A stretch of DNA of 6,171 nt from Actinomycetes bacterium (GCA_031268615.1 JAIRWZ010000089.1:1-6171); one strand, 5' to 3'. Positions 1 through 6,053 are shown, counted from the stretch's first letter. Program-made: numbers and translations. The notes: generated from the sequence alone by a model not told the origin.

Positions 1-239
1 CGCAGCAGCGGGTCTATAACCTCGCCGCAAATTTTGCGGTTAATCAAGCTGGTGGTGAAAACCTCGCCGGCCTCCATGCGGTAATAAAAGTCGGCCAAAT
101 CGACCTCGCCGCGCAGATAGCTGCGCCGCTCGATTCCATCCGGACCGCTGAAAATCGTCGGCAAAATCGGGATATGATGTGCGGCGATAAAATCCGCCGG
201 TAGGTTACAGGAACTATCACTGACAAGCTGAAACGCCAT
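1..239 (-). CDS. DegV family protein, N-terminal part (cut by window edge)
   Basis: This is the first 79 codons of a gene that runs off the left edge. The product begins MAFQLVSDSSCNLPADF, the DegV-family opening in which a DSS/DST-N/DLP motif follows the first beta strand. It continues with the family's IPILPTIF strand and an FYYRMEAGE helix, and then TTSLIN at residues 62-67, at the place of the usual TTSQPS. DegV proteins bind a fatty acid in a cleft; in Firmicutes the related FakB proteins present it to the kinase FakA. The Thr-Ser of the motif, which contacts the lipid carboxylate in the family, is kept, but the following QPS is LIN. The ATG at 239 is chosen because an AAAGGA-type ribosome site lies about 9 bases upstream and the family N-terminus starts there. 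It is the last visible gene of the hrcA-dnaJ-rsmE-mtaB series, 46 bases after mtaB. The family call is firm; the ligand and partner are unknown. Confidence 0.85.
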   Translation of the reverse strand, partial: MAFQLVSDSSCNLPADFIAAHHIPILPTIFSGPDGIERRSYLRGEVDLADFYYRMEAGEVFTTSLINRKICGEVIDPLL

Positions 240-285
240 AACGTCGGTCCTTTCTCTCATTACGAAACGGCGACCGAAGCTGCGG

Positions 286-1554
286 TTACCGTGAACTAAT
301 CATAGCAAATTGCAGGGTCTGTGTGGACAAATCACCGGGTTTCAATACGCCAACGGGGTCGGGAATGGTTACGCGCAGGTATTCGCGCGTCATACCCGTG
401 ACCGTATGATTGTCAGGGTCAGTGGATTCGATAACCAGCTCAACCCTGCGACCAAGGAGCGATTGTTGATAAGCGAGTGCGTCCATACCTGCCACGTCCT
501 GGACCATGGCAGAGCGCCGGGCCAGAATGCGGGGCTCCAGCGGTCGGAAGGCCTGCGCCGCCGCGGTGGACGGACGGGGACTGTAGCGAAAAAGGTGAAT
601 GCGAGCAAACTTCATCTCGCGAACAAAGGAGAGACTGTCGTTGAAATCATCCTCGGTTTCTGTGGGAAAGCCCACCATGAGATCTGTCGTGATGGCCGTG
701 TGAGGGTCAGCCCGGCGAATGTCAGAAATCAGGCGGCGATAGTCATCAGTCGTATAAGCCCTCTTCATAGCGGCAAGCGTGGCGTCATTGCCAGATTGCA
801 GGGGAACGTGCAGGTGGTTACAGAGCAGCTTGCCGTCAGCCAGCAGCTCCAGGAGCGCGTCAGTTATCTGCAATGGCTCGATGGAAGACAGACGAACGCG
901 GTGCAAAGCCGTGTCGCGTCCCAGACGGGTGATGAGACCGGACAGGTCAATGCCCGTGCGCGTATCGACGTAGCGGCCAACATTTATGCCGGTCAGTATC
1001 ACTTCTTTGGTGCCCGCGTCGGCCAGTGCAGCGACACGACTGACAAGCTCATCGGCAGCAGCAGAGCGCGGCGCTCCGCGCGCATAGGGCACGATACAGT
1101 AACTGCAGAAAGCGTCACAGCCGTCCTGAACTTTAACCGGTACACGAATGCGCGCTGCGGCAGAGGCCGGCGGTAAGGTTAAAGCTGAAGTTGAAAGTGA
1201 CGCTGAAGTGAAGCCTTGAGCGCTGCTTGAAGCTGGGGTCTTTGGGCAGCTTAGGTCTTTCGGTATCCCCAGATGAACTTTCCGGCTTAGTTTCTGGTAT
1301 CGCTCAAAATCAAGGCGCGCTCCACAGCCGATAACATACACGGCGCTCATGGTATCCAGACGGGCAAGTCTGCGGATTTCCTTACGGCATTTTGCGTCTG
1401 CGACCGCCGTCACGGTGCAGGTGTTAACGATGGCCGTTTGCGCCTGACGCGGACTGTCCACAAGCTGATGGCCCAAAGCAGCCATACGAACGCTCAGGTC
1501 GTCAGACTCGACGCGGTTGACTTTACAGCCCAGCGTTTTCAGGTAAACCCGCAT
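286..1554 (-). CDS. mtaB: tRNA (N6-L-threonylcarbamoyladenosine(37)-C2)-methylthiotransferase MtaB
   Basis: A 422-residue cytosolic radical-SAM enzyme. The MtaB family adds a methylthio group to t6A37 of ANN-decoding tRNAs, giving ms2t6A. The N-terminal methylthiotransferase domain (about 1-100) carries the three auxiliary-cluster cysteines: C10 in TLGCKVN, C46 in NTCTVT and C77 in IGCGARL. The radical-SAM domain has CDAFCSYC (C146, C150, C153), ILTGINVGRY (186-195), LHVPLQSG (248-255) and DLMVGFPTET (291-300). A TRAM-like tail follows at about 362-420. TLGCKVN and the overall length favour MtaB over MiaB or RimO. Residues 104-134, between the two domains, are rich in Ser, Ala and Thr and look disordered, although the spacing from C77 to C146 is about normal. 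The usual ARGRxRS after the radical-SAM cysteines reads ARGAPRS. The ATG at 1554 lies 9 bases after the rsmE stop, so translation is probably coupled; a purine-rich GAGATGAG spans that junction. Confidence 0.93.
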   Translation of the reverse strand: MRVYLKTLGCKVNRVESDDLSVRMAALGHQLVDSPRQAQTAIVNTCTVTAVADAKCRKEIRRLARLDTMSAVYVIGCGARLDFERYQKLSRKVHLGIPKDLSCPKTPASSSAQGFTSASLSTSALTLPPASAAARIRVPVKVQDGCDAFCSYCIVPYARGAPRSAAADELVSRVAALADAGTKEVILTGINVGRYVDTRTGIDLSGLITRLGRDTALHRVRLSSIEPLQITDALLELLADGKLLCNHLHVPLQSGNDATLAAMKRAYTTDDYRRLISDIRRADPHTAITTDLMVGFPTETEDDFNDSLSFVREMKFARIHLFRYSPRPSTAAAQAFRPLEPRILARRSAMVQDVAGMDALAYQQSLLGRRVELVIESTDPDNHTVTGMTREYLRVTIPDPVGVLKPGDLSTQTLQFAMISSR

Positions 1555-1563
1555 GGTCTCATC

Positions 1564-2478
1564 TCAAGCAGCAGTTCGCGCCAGCAAAACATCACGTACG
1601 ACGGCAAGCGCCGCCACAGCCGCCGTATCCACACGCAGGATAGTCGGTCCCAGCGAGGCGGTGTGTGCCCCGGCGGTACGCAGGGCTGAAATCTCCTCGT
1701 GCGTAATGCCGCCTTCCGGACCAATGACAAGGGTAACGGTGGAGTGAGCGGGCAGGTTATGCAGCAGTGGATGGGTAGAGAGCGGCGCGGTGGGAGTTTC
1801 CTCCCACAAAACAAGGGTAACGCCGCATGCGTCATTCTCGGGGACGTTGTTGTCATTCTCGGGCTTGAGTGTATTGTCATTCTCGGGCTTGACCCGAGAA
1901 TCCAGTCCCAGAGTCTCCCCTGACTGGGTGGATTCCCGCTTTCGCGGGAATGACGCAGTTGGGGTGTGTGGGAATGACTGAACCAGGTATTCATCGAAGG
2001 TGGCTATGTCGGCAAGCTGCGGAATGTCAGCCCGATGGCTCTGCTTTGCCGCTGCCCGGACAATCTCACGCAGACGTTGGCTGCGTGCCGCGATGTTTTC
2101 CGCAGCGGGACGCGTAATGCTGCGCGTAAAGATGACTGGCATGAGGCAATCCACACCCAGCTCGGTTGCCTGCCGCACAATACAGTCGTTCTTGCGACCT
2201 TTGGCCAAACCAAAGACCAGCGCCAAACGAAAAGCCAGTCGGGGTAAGGCGCTTGCCGCGACTAACTTCACCCGCAACACATCCTCACTAACCGCAACAA
2301 GCTCCGCACGCCAGACCACCCAGTCTCCGCGCGGTACCAGTTCCAGTTCTTCACCGGGCTTCAGACGAAGCGCGCGCGTAGCATGGCGCAAGTCAGCAGC
2401 AGACAGAGGAACGTCAAGGCACTGTCCTTGTCGCCAATCGGCAGATACCGCTTCAACGAAAAAACGCGCCAGAGCCAT
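1564..2478 (-). CDS. rsmE: 16S rRNA (uracil(1498)-N3)-methyltransferase RsmE carrying an in-frame repeat insertion
   Basis: A 304-residue SPOUT methyltransferase; the family methylates N3 of U1498 in 16S rRNA within the 30S subunit, using SAM. The N-terminal PUA-like domain (about 1-75) has RFFVEA and the HATRALRLKPGEELELV stretch (32-48). The SPOUT domain follows with LVFGLAKGRKND (87-98), QATELGVD (103-110), the SAM-binding IGPEGG (252-257) and SLGPTILRVDTA (275-286), the latter near the usual SLGxRILRxETA. Most RsmE proteins are about 240-250 residues. The excess here is a block at about residues 167-218 reading SFPHTP, SFPRKREST, then three related units ending KPENDN, KPENDN and VPENDA, which is the translation of a palindromic DNA repeat. 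The flanking family sequence resumes directly (FDEYL before, VTLVLWEE after), so the reading frame survived. The ATG at 2478 is 5 bases after the dnaJ stop; a GGAG lies inside the dnaJ 3' end, about 13 bases away. Activity with the insert is unproven. Confidence 0.93.
   Translation of the reverse strand: MALARFFVEAVSADWRQGQCLDVPLSAADLRHATRALRLKPGEELELVPRGDWVVWRAELVAVSEDVLRVKLVAASALPRLAFRLALVFGLAKGRKNDCIVRQATELGVDCLMPVIFTRSITRPAAENIAARSQRLREIVRAAAKQSHRADIPQLADIATFDEYLVQSFPHTPTASFPRKRESTQSGETLGLDSRVKPENDNTLKPENDNNVPENDACGVTLVLWEETPTAPLSTHPLLHNLPAHSTVTLVIGPEGGITHEEISALRTAGAHTASLGPTILRVDTAAVAALAVVRDVLLARTAA
1828..1978. repeat. Nested palindromic repeat element inside rsmE
   Basis: The core is about 79 bases (1876-1954), bounded by the inverted ends GTCATTC (1876-1882) and GAATGAC (1948-1954). 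Its left part is a hairpin with arms ATTCTCGGG (1879-1887) and CCCGAGAAT (1893-1901) around CTTGA. Its right part is a hairpin with arms ATTCCCGC (1932-1939) and GCGGGAAT (1944-1951) around TTTC. Between them CCAGTC (1902-1907) can pair with GACTGG (1922-1927). Extra copies of the end motif extend the element outwards: GTCATTCTCGGG at 1831 and 1852 on the left, GGAATGAC at 1971 on the right. The steps are 21, 24 and 24 bases, all multiples of three, so rsmE stays open. The sequence type matches the widespread dispersed repeats translated as SFPRKRES or HSRESGNP; I see no other copy in this window. No transposase or target-site duplication is evident. Confidence 0.85.
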
Positions 2479-2483
2479 AGACG

Positions 2484-3656
2484 CTAGTTAGCTCCGTGGA
2501 AAAAGTCTTTCACCTTGTCCCCAAAGCTCTGCTTACGCAGCTCATCGGCGTCAGAAGTTTCGTCGTCCCCAAACTCTGCCGAAAGTTCCCGCAACAGCTC
2601 ATGGGCGCGCTCACTCATTTTTTTCGGCACGATAATTTCCAGGTGACAGTGCAAGTCACCCAGGGCTTCTGGTTTGCCCACGATGGGCAGGCCGGCGCGC
2701 TTCACGCGTATCGTTTCCCCTGTTTGTTTGCCCGCGGGGACGGCGACGCTGACCGGTTCCAGCAGGCCGTCGATGAGTTTCGTCGCGCCAATGCCGGCCT
2801 CCGCCAGCGAGATAGGTAGGCGCACATGCAGGTCGGCGCCGTTGCGCTCAAAGCGTTCATGGCGTGCAACGCCAATGGTTATCAGCAAGTCGCCGGACGC
2901 GGCGCCACGAATGCCGGCTTCGCCCATTTCCTTCATGCGAATCTTTTGGCCTTCGGCAATGCCGGCCGGTATTTCGACCTCGACCTGTTGGCGGTCAATG
3001 ACGCGCCCCGAACCCTGACATTCTTCGCAGGCGTCCGCCGTGGTCGTCCCCAGCCCACCACAGTCCGGGCAGGTCTGACGCGTCTGCATCGGGCCCAAAA
3101 GCGTTTGCTGATAGCCGACGACCTGACCGCTGCCCCCGCATTTCGTACAGGTGGCGGGCGGCGCGCCAGAGACAGAGCCGGTTGCCTTGCATTCCGGGCA
3201 GGGCGCCAGGCGGTCCAGCGTAATGGTTTTCGTTACTCCACGGGCAGCTTCTTCCAAAGTGATGGTCAGGCCAATGCTCATGTCACGACCTTCGGGGCGC
3301 ACGGCCCGTCCGCCGCGCGCGCCTGCCACGCCACCAAAGAATGAACTGAACAAATCGCCCAGGTCAAAGGACACGCCACCGCCGAATATATCGCCGAAAT
3401 CCACATAGGGATTGCCGTTGCCTGCTCCACCCGGCCCGCTGCCGCTCACCCGGCCGTAGCGGTCGTACTGGTCACGTTTGGCCGGGTCAGACAAGACATC
3501 ATAGGCCTCGTTCAGACGTTTGAAGCACTCCTCGGCATCCGGGGCGTCGCTGACATCGGGATGGCATTCGCGTGCCTTGCGTCGAAAAGCTCGTTTTATG
3601 GTTTCTGCGTCCGCATCGCGCGCCACGCCTAACTCTGCGTAGTAGTCTTTACTCAA
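2484..3656 (-). CDS. dnaJ: Molecular chaperone DnaJ (Hsp40, type I)
   Basis: A 390-residue cytosolic co-chaperone that stimulates the ATPase of DnaK and delivers unfolded substrates. The J domain (about 4-68) carries the HPD motif at 32-34. A Gly/Phe-rich region follows (about 71-118). The zinc-binding domain holds four cysteine pairs: C153/C156, C170/C173, C196/C199 and C210/C213. The first repeat reads CPECKATG, with Ala in place of the usual first Gly of CxxCxGxG; the other three are canonical. C-terminal substrate-binding domains cover about 222-350, and a charged tail ends at [10 protein letters not shown]. The start is TTG at 3656: J-domain residues begin immediately ([10 protein letters not shown]), and an AAGGA ribosome site lies 9 bases upstream, with no competing ATG. 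The gene follows hrcA by 61 bases and precedes rsmE by 5. No grpE or dnaK is adjacent, so this resembles the second, HrcA-linked DnaJ (DnaJ2) of Actinomycetota. Confidence 0.95.
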   Translation of the reverse strand: MSKDYYAELGVARDADAETIKRAFRRKARECHPDVSDAPDAEECFKRLNEAYDVLSDPAKRDQYDRYGRVSGSGPGGAGNGNPYVDFGDIFGGGVSFDLGDLFSSFFGGVAGARGGRAVRPEGRDMSIGLTITLEEAARGVTKTITLDRLAPCPECKATGSVSGAPPATCTKCGGSGQVVGYQQTLLGPMQTRQTCPDCGGLGTTTADACEECQGSGRVIDRQQVEVEIPAGIAEGQKIRMKEMGEAGIRGAASGDLLITIGVARHERFERNGADLHVRLPISLAEAGIGATKLIDGLLEPVSVAVPAGKQTGETIRVKRAGLPIVGKPEALGDLHCHLEIIVPKKMSERAHELLRELSAEFGDDETSDADELRKQSFGDKVKDFFHGAN

Positions 3657-3665
3657 AATAAATAA

Positions 3666-3670
3666 TCCTT
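3666..3670 (-). promoter_or_regulatory. Ribosome binding site supporting the dnaJ TTG start
   Basis: The minus strand reads AAGGA here, followed by the AT-rich spacer TTATTTATT (9 bases) and then TTG AGT AAA, which encodes the J-domain N-terminus. Site and spacing justify the TTG start for dnaJ. Confidence 0.6.
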
Positions 3671-3717
3671 AAGTTGTCTCAGGTCATTGCGTATGCGGCA
3701 ACGACAGGTCTTTCCTC

Positions 3718-4533
3718 TCATCGCAGTATCTCGGACAAGGTCCAGGCGGCAGTAGTGACCGCGGGAATAGCGCGCCGATAATCCATGCGCGTCGGCCCCA
3801 CCACCGCGACCACGCCCCGTCGCGTATCGGTGTTGGTACGATAAGGACACAGGACGATAGAGAGTGCGTCCAAACCAGCGTCCAGCATTTCATGCCCAAT
3901 GCGTACGGTGACTTCCCCTTCGCAAAAACTGTCCATCAGTAAATCGTTCAGTTCTGTCTCATCGTCCAGCACGCGCATGAGACGAAAGTAGCGTTGCGGT
4001 TCGCTGAATTCCGGTTGAGCAAACAGTTCTGCCAAGCCGGTATAGCACAGACGCGTGACACGGGCGGACAGCGGCGTTGGCGCGACGGCTATCGCCAGAC
4101 AGTTCGCATAGGCGGACAAAGCTGCCGAAGTGCGCCGCAGCAATTCGTCCAGGTTGCCGCTAGGCGTATACGCAGTCGGAAACGGAAAAGTACTGGAGTT
4201 TCCCCGCGCTCCGCTCGTCAGCACGCTCATCCCCAGTTTGCCTGCCAGACTTTCGTCAGGATACAGGGGGCCTGCGCCCAACAGGTCAGGGTGTGCCAGA
4301 AAGTCATCGACGACACGACGGTAACCCCCATCAGTCGGCAGACGACCGGCCGAAGTATGCGGACGACGCAGCAGGCAGTCCTCTTCCAGAGCGTGCAAAT
4401 CCCCGCGAATGGTGGCTGGAGAAACCGTGAAGCCATAGCGTTCTATCAGCACTTTCGAACCCACAGGGGTAACGCTGGACACGTATTGATCCACCACAGC
4501 CCGCAATATGTCACGTCGTCTTTGGGTAAGCAT
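3718..4533 (-). CDS. hrcA: Heat-inducible transcription repressor HrcA, short form
   Basis: A 271-residue DNA-binding repressor; HrcA binds the CIRCE operator before groE and dnaK operons and is kept active by GroEL. The N-terminal winged helix has LTQRRRDILRAVVDQYV (2-18), TPVGSKVL (22-29), the recognition segment SPATIRGDLHALEE (38-51; usually ATIRNxMxxLEE) and PHTSAGRLPTDGGYRRVVD (58-76). The GAF-like half shows LDELLRRTSAALS (128-140), YTGLAELFAQPEFSE (164-178) and the C-terminal hallmark VVGPTRMDY (244-252). Most HrcA proteins are about 330-350 residues. The stretch normally lying between the AVAP strand (149-152) and the YTGL segment is nearly absent, with only about 10 residues present, so part of the GAF/dimerisation region appears to be missing. 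The ATG at 4533 is the first ATG in frame and places LTQRR where the family starts; an upstream in-frame TTG at 4581 would add 16 unconserved residues. The gene heads the minus-strand series. Confidence 0.9.
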   Translation of the reverse strand: MLTQRRRDILRAVVDQYVSSVTPVGSKVLIERYGFTVSPATIRGDLHALEEDCLLRRPHTSAGRLPTDGGYRRVVDDFLAHPDLLGAGPLYPDESLAGKLGMSVLTSGARGNSSTFPFPTAYTPSGNLDELLRRTSAALSAYANCLAIAVAPTPLSARVTRLCYTGLAELFAQPEFSEPQRYFRLMRVLDDETELNDLLMDSFCEGEVTVRIGHEMLDAGLDALSIVLCPYRTNTDTRRGVVAVVGPTRMDYRRAIPAVTTAAWTLSEILR

Positions 4534-4542
4534 AGTCTTTGT

Positions 4543-4572
4543 ATGATACCGTAAGTTGGGCGCACGTTTCAA
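4543..4572 (-). promoter_or_regulatory. Candidate sigma70-type promoter of hrcA
   Basis: On the minus strand TTGAAA (4572-4567) and TATCAT (4548-4543) are separated by 18 bases, a good match to housekeeping -35 and -10 boxes. Only 9 bases separate the -10 box from the hrcA ATG, so transcripts would have a leader of about 2-4 bases or none. This is seen by eye only, and another promoter further upstream is possible. Confidence 0.4.
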
Positions 4573-4585
4573 AATGGTCAACGTT

Positions 4586-4603
4586 GGCGGATTGCTGTCC
4601 GCC
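4586..4603. promoter_or_regulatory. Inverted repeat in the hrcA/nitroreductase divergent region
   Basis: GGCGGA (4586-4591) and TCCGCC (4598-4603) form a perfect 6-base inverted repeat around TTGCTG. It sits 13 bases upstream of the candidate hrcA -35 box and 56 bases before the nitroreductase ATG, where an operator for either gene could lie. It does not resemble the CIRCE consensus (TTAGCACTC, 9 bases, GAGTGCTAA). It may be chance at this GC content. Confidence 0.25.
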
Positions 4604-4644
4604 TTGCAGCAGGAGCTTTGTTAAGATGGAATCACCCCATGACA

Positions 4645-4651
4645 GAAAGGA
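4645..4651 (+). promoter_or_regulatory. Ribosome binding site setting the nitroreductase start
   Basis: GAAAGGA lies 8 bases before the ATG at 4660. The alternative in-frame starts, TTG at 4618 and ATG at 4639, have an AGGAG (4611-4615) only 2 and 23 bases away respectively, both poor spacings, so 4660 is preferred. Confidence 0.6.
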
Positions 4652-4659
4652 CACGGACC

Positions 4660-5442
4660 ATGACAATAGAGAATACAAGGTCGGGCAGCGAGACACTGGA
4701 GCTGCTTGCCAATCGCGCTTCGGTGCGCAAATACGCCGACCGTGAGGTCAGCGAAGACACCCGCAATGAACTGATACGGGCGACGGCCAGCGCTCCTACT
4801 GCCGGCGCCATGATGTTGTACTCCATCATTGACGTCCGCGACCAAAGTGTCAAGGACCGTCTGGCGGTGCTGTGCGACAACCAGCCGTTCATTGCCAAGG
4901 CGCCACTGGTCTATGTATTTGCTGCCGACTGGCGCAAATGGCTGGATTTATTCGCGGCCAGTGACTGTGCCGCTATTCCCGACGTAGTACATCGTGACAC
5001 CGTCGGCAGTGGCGACCTGCTGTTGGCGCTGCAGGACGCAATCATCGCCGCACAGACCATGGTCATCGCCGCCGAAGCGCTGGGTTTGGGAACCTGCTAT
5101 ATCGGCGACATCATTGAAAACCAATCCGAAGTAGCGGAACTCTTGCATTTGCCCTCCGCTACCCTACCGGCCTGTATGCTGGTCGGTGGCTACCCACACA
5201 AGCAGCCTGCGCCAACCCCCCACGCCACGCGGGGGCTGGTAATGCGCGACCACTATACGCGGGCACCGATGGACGTACTCACTTCGCAGATTGAGGAACG
5301 CGAAACATACTACCCGACCCGGTGGAATCGCGCAGGTGTCACCCACAACGTCCACGCTCTGTATGCGCGCAAATTTACCAGCGCGTTCATGGCTGAAATG
5401 AACGAATCGGCGCAGTCCTGGCTGCGCTACTGGAACGAATGA
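4660..5442 (+). CDS. Nitroreductase-family FMN-dependent NAD(P)H oxidoreductase
   Basis: A 260-residue soluble flavoprotein of the nitroreductase superfamily, closest in layout to the NfsA/NfrA-type NADPH oxidoreductases. Visible family elements are the phosphate-binding RASVRKYADREV (19-30), ASAPTAGAMMLYS (43-55) where the FMN-contacting APTxxNxQ segment lies, the AKAPLVYVFAADWRKW strand (79-94), the helix LQDAIIAAQTMVIAAEALGLGTCYIGD (124-150) and LPACMLVGGYP (169-179). The usual APTSxNxQ is APTAGAM, as in many anaerobe-type members. The C-terminal tail (about 190-260) contains YYPTRW and YARKF. Physiological substrates of this family (quinones, flavins, nitro compounds) cannot be told from sequence alone. 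The gene diverges from hrcA across a 126-base spacer and converges with the HdeD-like gene, so it is probably monocistronic. No signal peptide or membrane segment is seen. The start is chosen from the ribosome site; the superfamily call is firm, the subfamily moderate. Confidence 0.88.
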   Translation: MTIENTRSGSETLELLANRASVRKYADREVSEDTRNELIRATASAPTAGAMMLYSIIDVRDQSVKDRLAVLCDNQPFIAKAPLVYVFAADWRKWLDLFAASDCAAIPDVVHRDTVGSGDLLLALQDAIIAAQTMVIAAEALGLGTCYIGDIIENQSEVAELLHLPSATLPACMLVGGYPHKQPAPTPHATRGLVMRDHYTRAPMDVLTSQIEERETYYPTRWNRAGVTHNVHALYARKFTSAFMAEMNESAQSWLRYWNE

Positions 5443-5444
5443 CC

Positions 5445-5480
5445 GCGGCTAGGCGCCGTGCCGTTAATGCCTAACGCCGC
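5445..5480. terminator. Possible bidirectional terminator hairpin
   Basis: GCGGC-TAGGC (5445-5454) pairs with GCCTA (5469-5473) and GCCGC (5476-5480), with a two-base AC bulge and a 14-base loop. The hairpin sits at the junction of two convergent genes, starting 3 bases after the nitroreductase stop and running 10 bases into the 3' end of the HdeD-like gene. There is no clear T tract on either side, so intrinsic termination is uncertain. Confidence 0.35.
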
Positions 5481-6013
5481 AGTCTCGCGCTAAGCGCCGC
5501 AACAATCAAAAAGATTCCGGTTACCGCGGCACAGATGGCGTAAACATAGGGCACGAACAGCGCCGCAGTGAACAGGTTGGCAATGAGGTAGGCGCCCAGC
5601 AGCACTTCCACGATGGGCGCCAGGGCTTCAAGCCAGGACCGTGCGCGGATAGCCGCGGCCAGCCAGGTCGCGCCGGACAAAACTCCCAAAGCACCCCAGA
5701 TAAAGGCGACGGCGTCAAAGACGGCTGCGGTAGCCAAGAGTTGTTGCGCTTGTGAATCAGGGAAAACAATCCAGGCGCCGACTACCAGAGAGAGCAGTGC
5801 GCTGACCAGCTTCCAGCCCCAGTGATGAGCGTCAAAAAAGAGGCTGACCAGTTTTGTCACCCCTCCCACAAACCAGAAAAAGCCCAACATCCACACGGCG
5901 CTTATTGCTACCTGCAAAGGCTGTAGCACAAACAAAACGACTAAGGCCAACAGTAAGATACCGCCCAACAGCGCCACAAGCCAAGAGCGTCCCCATACAC
6001 TGCGTGCAATCAT
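5471..6013 (-). CDS. HdeD-like (DUF308) six-helix membrane protein
   Basis: A 180-residue, strongly hydrophobic protein with six predicted membrane segments at about residues 11-30, 37-59, 65-84, 92-120, 127-147 and 152-175. The layout is three hairpin-like helix pairs with Gly-rich turns (LLGGILLL, FVGGVTKL, LLGAYLIA), and it ends in the basic tail SARLRR. Length, helix number and the opening WLVALLGGILLLALVVLF match the HdeD/DUF308 family. E. coli HdeD is linked to acid resistance, but most members have no assigned role, and none is assigned here. The ATG at 6013 has a strong GGGAGG-type ribosome site 8 bases upstream. The gene lies 40 bases after rpe on the same strand and may be cotranscribed with it. 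Assignment rests on topology and weak similarity; another small integral membrane family is possible. Confidence 0.7.
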   Translation of the reverse strand: MIARSVWGRSWLVALLGGILLLALVVLFVLQPLQVAISAVWMLGFFWFVGGVTKLVSLFFDAHHWGWKLVSALLSLVVGAWIVFPDSQAQQLLATAAVFDAVAFIWGALGVLSGATWLAAAIRARSWLEALAPIVEVLLGAYLIANLFTAALFVPYVYAICAAVTGIFLIVAALSARLRR

Positions 6014-6053
6014 TTCCCTGCCCTCCCTTTCAAACGATGGTCATCTCTCACTC

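Noticed and set aside
240..285. Possible hairpin terminator between mtaB and degV
   Set aside because: The arms around 265-287 have several mismatches and no T tract follows, so it is too weak to call.
310..1176. A 288-codon plus-strand open frame opposite mtaB
   Set aside because: It is the complement of a clear mtaB. Its product has no recognisable domain, and its frame is kept open by the codon bias of the real gene.
1831..1887. Short direct repeats at 21-24 base steps, considered as a CRISPR array
   Set aside because: The repeats are about 12 bases with spacers of about 10, they lie inside rsmE, and they are fragments of the palindromic element's end; no cas gene is present.
1550..2000. 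rsmE considered as a pseudogene broken by the repeat
   Set aside because: The frame is continuous from 2478 to 1564, and all family motifs on both sides are retained.
2000..2491. Plus-strand open frame opposite the rsmE N-terminal half
   Set aside because: The product is Arg/Ser/Ala-rich with no family features, and the minus strand carries unmistakable RsmE motifs.
2826..3344. Plus-strand open frame opposite dnaJ
   Set aside because: It is a shadow of the zinc-finger and C-terminal coding region, with no ribosome site or domain of its own.
3994..4554. Plus-strand open frame opposite hrcA
   Set aside because: It overlaps the whole conserved winged-helix coding region, and its translation resembles no family.
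4581..4583. Upstream TTG as the hrcA start
   Set aside because: It would add TILKRAPNLRYHTKT, absent from the family, and the ATG at 4533 fits the conserved N-terminus.
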